Shown piece by piece: positions 7,415 to 12,923 of a stretch of 12,923 nt of DNA (the stretch's first letter is position 1; the number at the start of each line of letters is the position of its first letter). Made by a program: the position numbers and the translations under genes. The DNA comes from Planctomycetaceae bacterium (lineage in GTDB: Bacteria; Planctomycetota; Planctomycetia; Pirellulales; UBA1268), in contig CACORA010000043.1 of assembly GCA_902629495.1 (NCBI GenBank), positions 1 to 12,923 on the forward strand, read 5' to 3'. Under the pieces are notes generated by a model, which saw nothing but the letters and a program-made list of their open reading frames with translations, was not told where the DNA came from and did no database searches.

Positions 7415-9445
7415 ATGGGCTTCCTTACGAACGCCAGGATCTCGATCAAAGTATTCGTCGGCTTCGGCGTGATCCTGCTGCTCCTCTTGAGCATCGCGTC
7501 CTTCGGCGTGTACAGCCTCATCCAGGCCGACACGATTTTCAAACAGTACCGCGCCCTGGCCCGCCAAACCAACGCGGAAGGTCGAATCCAGGCCAACATG
7601 CTGATGACGCGCATCTACGCCAAAAACTTTGTCATAGAAGCCAGCGAGGAGAACATCCAAGGAGTGCGCGATCGCGCTGAGCTGACGATCCGCATGATAG
7701 AAGAGGCCAGACAACTTACCAAGAACCCTCAAATTCTCGACGCGCTCAACAGCTTGCAGGAAGAGTTGAGTACCTACATCGCTGATTTTGAAGTGGTGAC
7801 GAGGAAACAAGAGGAGCGCAACGTACTGGTGAAGAAAAAGTTGAACGTGATCGGACCGGAAACCGAGCGGAATCTGACCGCGATCATGCTCAGCGCGAAT
7901 GCGGATGCCGACGTTGAAGCGGCCTATCTCGGGGGGATGGCGCTTCGCAATCTGCTGCTGGCGCGGCTCTATGCACAGCGCTTCCTGATTCAAAACGATC
8001 AGGCATCCTACGAGCGAGTGCTCGCGGAGTTCAAGGAGTTGGAGAAGTCTCAGGCGGAGCTCGAAAAGAGTCTGGAAAATCCCCGTCGTCGGGAGTTGGC
8101 TTGGAGTGCGCGACGGAACTACGAGGCCTACTTGAGTGCTTTCGAAGAAGTCCATGCAGTCATCAACGAGCGCAACCAGATCATCCAAGAGAGCCTTGAC
8201 CGCATTGGTCCCCAAGTTGCCAAGCTAGTCGAGAATCTCAAGCTAGAGATCAAGGCCGAGCAGGACTCTCTGGGACCCAAGGCCGAGGCCGCCATGGAGC
8301 GGGCGGTTATCTTTGCGCTGGTTGTCTCCCTTCTTTCTATCGCACTGGGGATCCTGGTGGGCAGCCTGATCGGTCGGGGGATTGCACTGCCAGTGCGATC
8401 CATGACTGCCGCAATGCGAGAGCTCGCGGGCGGGAACGTAAACGTGGCTGTCTCCGAGACGGGGCGGCGCGATGAAGTCGGGCAGATGGCGGCAGCCGTG
8501 GAGGTGTTCCGCGAGAGCATGGTTGCGTCGCAGAGGTACGAAGAGGAGCGACGGAAGGCAGAACAAGAGATCAGGGAGTCGAGAGATACAGCCGAGGCGG
8601 CGAACAAGGAACTAGATGATAAGAACACTATGCTCAATGGTCTTTCGAGGAAGCTGTCCAAGTATCTCTCGCCGCAAGTCTATGAAAACATTTTCTCGGG
8701 TGCCTCGGATGTGGTGCTTCGAACGGATCGTAAGAAGCTGACAGTCTTCTTCAGCGACATCAAAGACTTCACCCAGACGACTGGCGACCTACAGCCTGAG
8801 GATCTCGCCTACATTCTCAACGAGTACTTCTCCGAGATGTCCCAAATCGCGTTGCAATACGGAGCGACCATCGACAAGTTTATCGGTGACGCGATGCTGC
8901 TTTTCTTCGGCGACCCACGGAGCAAGGGCGTTGTCGAGGATGCACGGTTGTGTGTGCGCATGTCCATCGCCATGCAGCGGCGCATGCGTGACCTGCAAGA
9001 AGTATGGAAAGCCAAGGGTTTCACCAAGCCTCTGCAGATGCGTATCGGCATCAACACTGGATTTTGTAATGTCGGCAACTTTGGCTCAAATGAACGCATG
9101 GACTACACCATTATTGGTGGCGAAGTAAACCTGGCGGCTCGTCTGGAAACTCAGGCAGACCCTGACGGTATTCTGATTTCATACGAGACATACGCTCATG
9201 TGAAGGACATCGTCGAGGTCGAAGAAAGGCCAAGTCTCGTCGCGAAGGGTATTAGCCGTGATGTCCGTCCTTTCGCCGTAACAAATATCTTTCAGGATTT
9301 CGAACACGAGAAACGTGTGCTCCGACACGAGGGCGAGGGCATTTACGTGATGGTCGATACGGAGAGGCTCAAGGGAGAGGCAAGAGAGAAGGCACTTACT
9401 GAAATCAAGTCCATCGTCGACCGGCTTGGACGTGCGGAGGCGTAA
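7415..9445 (+). CDS. Membrane receptor-type class III adenylate cyclase (sensor-HAMP-cyclase)
   Basis: A 676-residue protein that would convert ATP to cAMP in response to a periplasmic signal. Order of parts: membrane helix 1 (about 12-34), a helical periplasmic sensor (35-296), membrane helix 2 (297-319), HAMP (320-372, with L-P-V-R and DEVGQM), a charged coiled coil (373-410), and a class III cyclase domain (440-600). The sensor holds two similar halves, each ending in IGP (VIGPETERNL and RIGPQVAKLV), like helical bimodular (HBM) chemoreceptor sensors. The cyclase has both metal aspartates, D448 (FFSDIKDF) and D492 (FIGDAM), the adenine-selecting K488 and T565, and transition-state N572 and R576 (VNLAARLE). 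It should therefore be active on ATP. An in-frame TTG at 7367 would add 16 residues; I prefer the ATG at 7415, which precedes a normal short cytoplasmic N-terminus and has AGAGG just upstream. G- and C-ending codons are more common than in neighbouring genes. It follows a broken sulfatase by 44 bases, which suggests horizontal acquisition. Confidence 0.93.
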   Translation: MGFLTNARISIKVFVGFGVILLLLLSIASFGVYSLIQADTIFKQYRALARQTNAEGRIQANMLMTRIYAKNFVIEASEENIQGVRDRAELTIRMIEEARQLTKNPQILDALNSLQEELSTYIADFEVVTRKQEERNVLVKKKLNVIGPETERNLTAIMLSANADADVEAAYLGGMALRNLLLARLYAQRFLIQNDQASYERVLAEFKELEKSQAELEKSLENPRRRELAWSARRNYEAYLSAFEEVHAVINERNQIIQESLDRIGPQVAKLVENLKLEIKAEQDSLGPKAEAAMERAVIFALVVSLLSIALGILVGSLIGRGIALPVRSMTAAMRELAGGNVNVAVSETGRRDEVGQMAAAVEVFRESMVASQRYEEERRKAEQEIRESRDTAEAANKELDDKNTMLNGLSRKLSKYLSPQVYENIFSGASDVVLRTDRKKLTVFFSDIKDFTQTTGDLQPEDLAYILNEYFSEMSQIALQYGATIDKFIGDAMLLFFGDPRSKGVVEDARLCVRMSIAMQRRMRDLQEVWKAKGFTKPLQMRIGINTGFCNVGNFGSNERMDYTIIGGEVNLAARLETQADPDGILISYETYAHVKDIVEVEERPSLVAKGISRDVRPFAVTNIFQDFEHEKRVLRHEGEGIYVMVDTERLKGEAREKALTEIKSIVDRLGRAEA

Positions 9446-9453
9446 ACGGCTGG

Positions 9454-9494
9454 AAAACAAAAAAAGCTTCAAAACGTCTTGCGTCCCGAAGCTT
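9454..9494 (-). terminator. Rho-independent-terminator-like hairpin, minus strand
   Basis: AAGCTTC (9464-9470) and GAAGCTT (9488-9494) form a perfect 7-bp stem around a 17-base loop that can form three further inner pairs. On the minus strand the stem is followed by T5 G T4 (9463-9454 read in reverse), as in an intrinsic terminator. On the plus strand there is no T-run after the stem. It therefore does not obviously end the cyclase transcript, although the hairpin may protect its 3' end. The nearest minus-strand gene is the tRNA about 1.2 kb away, so its real partner is unclear. Stem G+C is modest. Confidence 0.4.
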
Positions 9495-9509
9495 ATCGAA
9501 GGAGGGTAA

Positions 9510-9522
9510 TGGGCGATATAGG
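9510..9522. repeat. 13-bp copy of the tRNA-Val 3' end (possible att remnant)
   Basis: TGGGCGATATAGG here is identical to 10695-10707, the part of the minus-strand tRNA-Val gene that encodes the discriminator base, the 3' acceptor strand and the 3' T-stem strand. The match begins exactly at the mature tRNA end and stops at the T loop. The flanks on both sides differ. Both copies have the same orientation, as expected for attL/attR flanking an element integrated into a tRNA 3' end; the enclosed 1.2 kb holds only one gene and no integrase. Chance similarity is possible. Confidence 0.4.
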
Positions 9523-9747
9523 CCCACAACAATCCTACAAAACAAGGTATCTGTTAAAGGTACGACTAGTTTTACAACTACTATTGCCGATTGTTACTTC
9601 TTTAGACAGACGAATTTGCTCTTATTTCCGCCTGTTGTCTCATACTCTTTGAGTTGATTTCGAAAGAAGAGACCTGCGGATGGAGCTGATGGGCATGATG
9701 ATGACGGTTAAGTTTTCCAACGGCAAATCACAAGGAGCGTTTCTATT

Positions 9748-10506
9748 ATGGATGCCACCCTTTTCAAGCGCATCACGACTTTGATCGATTGGTTGAAGTC
9801 TGAGGTCTACGAATTTCTATACAAATCGATTCAATATCTGATGGATGTGGGTGGTTTTCCACTTGTCCTTGGGGTGGTTCTCATTGGTGGACTGGTAATC
9901 TCTATTGTCAGCCAAACGCTGAGAATGATGACCCTCAGTCGGCCAGCCAAAGCATTGGGCTTGTCTTTCAAATCAGCTGAGTCATCGAACGCAGACGCCT
10001 TTCTAACTCGATTTCACAGATTTCACTCGAAAAACGTCAGGAATGTCATGGAAGGTCGGTTTGATGAAACCGACGTCATGATAGGAGACTGCCACGATGG
10101 TCGTGATAGACATCGAGCCTATTTCAGCTTTGTTGCCTTTGGATCAGACCAGTTACAGATCCCAGAGTTCTCCATTTCGTCAGAAGGCTTATTCGACAAA
10201 GCCTTAGAAGGAGTGTTCACTCATTTGACGGGTGAAGGGGATATAGATTTCCACGATCATCCCCAGTTCTCTAAGCAGTACCGATTGACGGGGCCAGATG
10301 AAACCGCCATTCGTCAATTCTTTGACTCACGACTCTTGAACTATTTCGAAGCTCATACCGGCTGGAACGTCCATGCCATCAACGGGGGAATCATTTTTCA
10401 CCGCTCCAGCGGACGGGTCCATCCCAAAAATTTAAAGAAATTTTTGGATGAAGGCCTCTTTATGTTACAGGCCTTCATGCCTCTGAATGATGAGGACATT
10501 TCCTGA
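9748..10506 (+). CDS. Single-pass membrane protein of unknown function
   Basis: I do not recognise a named family with certainty. The 252-residue product has a short amphipathic N-terminus (1-35), one strong membrane helix (about 36-58, GFPLVLGVVLIGGLVISIVS), and a soluble domain of about 190 residues on the C-terminal side. The domain starts with a cluster rich in F, H and R (FLTRFHRFHSKNVRNVMEGRF). It contains DIDFHDHPQFSKQYRLTGPDETAIRQFF and ends in a G-G-x-I-x-x-H/Y-R then a P-x-x-L-x-x-F-L-x-E-G motif. I recall similar hypothetical membrane proteins in planctomycetes and other bacteria, with no assigned function. No catalytic motif, lipobox or cleavable signal peptide is seen. It has a good ribosome site, AAGGAG (9732-9737), 10 bases before the ATG. 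It lies alone between the cyclase and the tRNA gene, inside the pair of 13-bp tRNA-end repeats. Confidence 0.8.
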   Translation: MDATLFKRITTLIDWLKSEVYEFLYKSIQYLMDVGGFPLVLGVVLIGGLVISIVSQTLRMMTLSRPAKALGLSFKSAESSNADAFLTRFHRFHSKNVRNVMEGRFDETDVMIGDCHDGRDRHRAYFSFVAFGSDQLQIPEFSISSEGLFDKALEGVFTHLTGEGDIDFHDHPQFSKQYRLTGPDETAIRQFFDSRLLNYFEAHTGWNVHAINGGIIFHRSSGRVHPKNLKKFLDEGLFMLQAFMPLNDEDIS

Positions 10507-10559
10507 CGAGCCAATAGGCCTCGGGTCTAGAACGAAGAATACCGGCCTCTTAAGAGACT

Positions 10560-10589
10560 GCGACTACTTTTGATTTGCAACTACTTTTG
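10560..10589. repeat. Short imperfect direct repeat downstream of the membrane-protein gene
   Basis: GCGACTACTTTTG (10560-10572) and GCAACTACTTTTG (10577-10589) match at 12 of 13 bases with a 17-base period. It is followed by a similar GCGACTTG. It has no coding sense and probably arose by slippage; a role in transcription end is possible but unsupported. Confidence 0.5.
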
Positions 10590-10694
10590 CGACTTGTCAT
10601 CTACTATCACAACTTATCTAGTCGCATTAGCGAACATCAGAAATCAAAGAAAAAGTAAAACGCCTAGAAAAAAGGGTGTTGTGAGAAAATGCAG

Positions 10695-10768
10695 TGGGCG
10701 ATATAGGACTCGAACCTATGACCCCCAGCTTGTCGAGCTGGTGCTCTAACCAACTGAGCTAATCGCCC
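10695..10768 (-). tRNA. tRNA-Val (anticodon GAC)
   Basis: Read on the minus strand, the 74-base sequence folds into a full cloverleaf: acceptor GGGCGAT/ATCGCCC, D stem GCTC/GAGC with a GG-containing loop, anticodon stem CCAGC/GCTGG, variable loop GGGTC, T stem ATAGG/CCTAT with loop TTCGAGT, and discriminator A. The 7-base anticodon loop is TCGACAA, which places GAC at positions 34-36 (valine GUC/GUU). Position 33 is C where nearly all tRNAs have U. CCA is not encoded (the gene is followed by CTG), so it must be added after transcription. It is divergent from thrS, and a short minus-strand promoter lies just upstream. Its 3' end is duplicated at 9510. Confidence 0.93.
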
Positions 10769-10784
10769 GGTGATTGCTCAAGTG

Positions 10785-10813
10785 AATCTTGCCCCATCAG
10801 GAGTAACAGTCAA
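10785..10813 (-). promoter_or_regulatory. Putative tRNA-Val promoter
   Basis: On the minus strand TTGACT (10813-10808) is followed after 17 bases by AAGATT (10790-10785). A start about seven bases on would give a leader of roughly nine bases before the mature tRNA, typical of tRNA genes. The -10 box is poor (three of six matches), so the call rests mainly on the -35 box, the spacing and the position. Confidence 0.35.
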
Positions 10814-10843
10814 GCGGCATTCTTGCTGCGGGGAAGAATCCCC

Positions 10844-10871
10844 TTGTCGATGCTTTCTGACGAGTCATACT
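10844..10871 (+). promoter_or_regulatory. Putative thrS promoter
   Basis: TTGTCG (10844-10849) and CATACT (10866-10871) are 16 bases apart, each with four of six consensus matches. A start near 10878 would leave a leader of about 85 bases that includes the hairpin at 10889-10931. It was identified by eye in a 194-base divergent gap shared with the tRNA gene. Confidence 0.27.
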
Positions 10872-10888
10872 GTCACTTTTACCGGAGA

Positions 10889-10931
10889 TGAAAGGGGTTT
10901 CTTGACCTCCGTTTCCGTTTCTTCCCTTTCA
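10889..10931 (+). promoter_or_regulatory. Inverted repeat in the thrS leader
   Basis: TGAAAGGG (10889-10896) pairs perfectly with CCCTTTCA (10924-10931), with an extra G-U pair inside, around a pyrimidine-rich loop of about 27 bases. It ends 31 bases before the thrS ATG, near the translation initiation region. It carries no T-box conserved element that I can see and no T-run, so neither a T-box riboswitch nor a terminator is supported. A leader structure for autoregulation, as known for E. coli thrS, is only a possibility. Confidence 0.28.
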
Positions 10932-10962
10932 CACCGAGTCAGAACTAACGGTCCTTATTATT

Positions 10963-12923
10963 ATGCCCACAGTATGTCTTCCAGACGGTGTCACCCACGA
11001 ATATGCCGCACCCGCCCGAGTGGCTCATATTTTTGAAGAGCTTCAGCGCAAGGCTGGACAGAAAAAAACAAAAAAAAAGAATGCCATCATTGCAGCAGTG
11101 CTCGATGGCAAGACTGTTGGTCTTGATGCTCCTCTTCCCGATGAGGGTGAGGTACCACTTGAACCGCTTCGCGTTGGTGACCCGCGAGCCCTTCCGGTCA
11201 TGCGTCATTCAGCCGCCCATGTGATGGCTCGAGCCGTGATGCGTCTCTTCAAGGATGTGGAACTTGCTTTTGGCCCTACCGTTGGTGATGGCTTTTACTA
11301 TGACATGCGAGCGGAACGCCCACTGACGGATGAAGATCTCCAGTCCATCGAAGCGGAGATGAAAAAAATCATCAAAGAAGATGAAGTCTTTGAACGGGTT
11401 GAGGTTCCTCGTGAAAAAGCTGTTGAAATTGTCAAAGGTCTGAACCAGCCTCTTAAGGCAGAGCATATTGAAACCGGACTCGCAGAACACCCAACCCTCT
11501 CCTTCTATCGACAGGGTGAATTTGTGGACCTGTGTCGTGGCCCACATGTTCCCAGTCCCGGATGTATTGGGGCATTCAAATTGACGAACATTGCCGGAGC
11601 CTATTGGAAAGGGGATTCAAAGAATGCCCAACTCCAACGGCTGTATGGCACTGCCTGGTTCTCTCAAAAAGATCTCGACAGGCACCTGGCAGCGATGGAG
11701 GAGGCACGGAAGCGAGACCATCGAGTACTCGGGAAACAGCTTGATCTGTTTACAACCAGCCCACTTGTTGGATCTGGGTTGGTACTGTGGATGCCAAAAG
11801 GTGCCACACTGCGAGCTACGCTTGAGTCGTTTGTTCGTGATGAACTGGCTGCACGTGGATACGAGCCTGTGTACACACCGCACATCGGTAAAGTTGATCT
11901 GTACAAGATATCAGGCCACTATCCGTACTACTCAGATAGCCAATTCAAGCCGATCGTCATGCATGAGGATGAACAGTATCTCCTGAAGCCAATGAATTGC
12001 CCGCATCACACAATGATCTATAAGTCCCGCCCACATAGCTATAAAGATCTTCCTCTCCGTCTGGCAGAGTTTGGAACCGTCTATCGCTACGAGCAATCTG
12101 GTGAATTGGGGGGCATGACTCGTGTTCGTGGCTTTACTCAGGATGATGCCCATATTTTTTGTCGCCCCGAGCAGGTTGAGGAAGAGGTGGAAGGGTGTAT
12201 TGAGTTCACGCTGAAGGTCCTCGAAAGTCTTGCATTTGATAATTTTCGAGTGCGGCTGGGATTTCGTGATCAGGCCAGCGACAAATACGTTGGCCCACCT
12301 GAGAGGTGGGATGAAGCAGAGGCAGCAATCGAACGTGTGGCCCGCCGCATGAATCTGCCGGGGTGTGAGCCAGAGCCGGGAGAGGCTGCTTTTTATGGGC
12401 CAAAGATTGATTTTGTGGTGAACGATTCACTGGGTCGGGAGTGGCAGCTTGGGACCGTCCAGCTCGATTACAATCTCCCGAGTAAAGAACGATTTGATCT
12501 TGAGTACATTGGAGCAGACAATGCGAAACATCAGCCGGTGATGATTCACCGTGCACCGCTGGGGAGTCTGGAGAGATTTGTGGGTGTTCTCATAGAACAT
12601 TTTGCGGGAGCATTTCCGTTGTGGCTTGCACCAGAGCAGGTGCGTGTGTTGCCTGTTAGTGACAAGAGTGAGGCCTACGCACGGACCGTTGAGGCACGAT
12701 TGAAAGCGGCAGGCTTGCGGACTGGTCTTGATGTCGCAGCTGAAAAACTTGGTGCCAAAATTCGAAAAGCACAATTGGAATTAATCCCGATGATGGTTGT
12801 CTGCGGTCCACGAGACGAGGCAGCCGGAACGGTGAGTCTGCGCGATCGGATCGATGGCGATTTGGGAGCAATGGATATTGAAGCTGCGGTGGAGCAACTT
12901 CATGATGAAAATGCCCGTCGGGC
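10963..12923 (+). CDS. thrS: Threonyl-tRNA synthetase (3' end beyond window)
   Basis: Class II aminoacyl-tRNA synthetase that charges tRNA-Thr with threonine. The frame is open from the ATG to the window edge (653 codons without a stop). E. coli ThrRS has 642 residues, so little should be missing. Parts in order: TGS domain (1-65, with a lysine-rich insert QKKTKKK near 33-39), editing domain with H82-x3-H86 (HSAAHVMA) and C191 (VDLCRGPH) for removing mischarged serine, catalytic core with motif 2 around [30 protein letters not shown], zinc ligands C346 (MNCPHH), H397 and H529, motif 3 [11 protein letters not shown], and the anticodon-binding domain from about 555. It is the first start in its frame after an in-frame TGA at 10903-10905; the ribosome site is weak. 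The gene is divergent from the tRNA-Val gene and probably starts its own transcript; infC or rpmI-type partners may follow outside the window. Confidence 0.97.
   Translation, partial: MPTVCLPDGVTHEYAAPARVAHIFEELQRKAGQKKTKKKNAIIAAVLDGKTVGLDAPLPDEGEVPLEPLRVGDPRALPVMRHSAAHVMARAVMRLFKDVELAFGPTVGDGFYYDMRAERPLTDEDLQSIEAEMKKIIKEDEVFERVEVPREKAVEIVKGLNQPLKAEHIETGLAEHPTLSFYRQGEFVDLCRGPHVPSPGCIGAFKLTNIAGAYWKGDSKNAQLQRLYGTAWFSQKDLDRHLAAMEEARKRDHRVLGKQLDLFTTSPLVGSGLVLWMPKGATLRATLESFVRDELAARGYEPVYTPHIGKVDLYKISGHYPYYSDSQFKPIVMHEDEQYLLKPMNCPHHTMIYKSRPHSYKDLPLRLAEFGTVYRYEQSGELGGMTRVRGFTQDDAHIFCRPEQVEEEVEGCIEFTLKVLESLAFDNFRVRLGFRDQASDKYVGPPERWDEAEAAIERVARRMNLPGCEPEPGEAAFYGPKIDFVVNDSLGREWQLGTVQLDYNLPSKERFDLEYIGADNAKHQPVMIHRAPLGSLERFVGVLIEHFAGAFPLWLAPEQVRVLPVSDKSEAYARTVEARLKAAGLRTGLDVAAEKLGAKIRKAQLELIPMMVVCGPRDEAAGTVSLRDRIDGDLGAMDIEAAVEQLHDENARR

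Larger units (their letters stand above)
9446..9747. other. Gap between cyclase and membrane-protein genes
   Basis: This 302-base stretch has no credible gene. It contains a minus-strand terminator-like hairpin (9454-9494), a 13-bp copy of the tRNA-Val 3' end (9510-9522), then AT-rich sequence, and an AAGGAG ribosome site (9732-9737) for the next gene. A short open frame from 9680 that runs into the next gene in another frame has no support. Confidence 0.6.

Noticed and set aside
7382..8215. 277-codon minus-strand open frame
   Set aside because: Lies entirely opposite the well-supported cyclase gene and its translation shows no family features; a shadow of a G+C-rich coding strand.
8128..8661. 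177-codon minus-strand open frame
   Set aside because: Antisense to the HAMP and coiled-coil part of the cyclase; serine- and arginine-rich product typical of a shadow frame.
9680..9790. Short open frame that could be a leader peptide for the membrane-protein gene
   Set aside because: Runs into the next gene in another frame, has no clear ribosome site and no attenuator structure.
10883..10962. T-box riboswitch or terminator before thrS
   Set aside because: No conserved T-box sequence, no specifier loop that I can place and no T-run after the hairpin.
1..12923. CRISPR array, transposase, integrase, toxin-antitoxin or defence system
   Set aside because: No regularly spaced repeats and no such protein motifs were found in any frame; the repeats present are short pairs only.

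Overview
The window looks like a chromosomal segment of a planctomycete or a close relative in the PVC group. The main reason is the gene mix: two complete secreted sulfatases and the start of a third, next to a ThuA-like protein and a DUF1080 (3-keto-disaccharide hydrolase) protein, all with signal peptides. This is inferred from gene families and moderate G+C content; there is no rRNA or other phylogenetic marker beyond thrS.

Layout, left to right. Positions 1-519 hold no gene I can defend, apart from a possible promoter. At 520-1578 is a membrane fatty-acid desaturase. From 1831 to 7194 four secreted proteins follow on the + strand: ThuA-like protein, DUF1080 protein, iduronate-2-sulfatase-like sulfatase, and arylsulfatase with a C-terminal beta-rich extension. 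Together they suggest periplasmic or surface removal of sulfate from polysaccharides, plus turnover of (keto-)sugars. A third sulfatase begins in a 4-base ATGA overlap with the second, keeps only its signal peptide and first metal-binding motif, and breaks off near 7320.

Directly after the break lies a receptor-type class III adenylate cyclase (7415-9445). It has two membrane segments around a long helical sensor, then HAMP, coiled coil and cyclase domains. Its G+C is visibly higher than that of its neighbours, so it may be a foreign insertion. The 9446-9747 gap contains a minus-strand terminator-like hairpin and a 13-bp copy of the 3' end of the nearby tRNA gene. A single-pass membrane protein of unknown function follows (9748-10506). 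Then come a minus-strand tRNA-Val(GAC) gene with an unusual C at position 33 and, divergently, thrS (threonyl-tRNA synthetase), which runs off the right edge.

No CRISPR array, transposase or integrase is visible. The most interesting signals are the truncated sulfatase/cyclase junction, the tRNA-end repeat and the atypical tRNA anticodon loop. Nothing here is proof of a new defence or mobile system.
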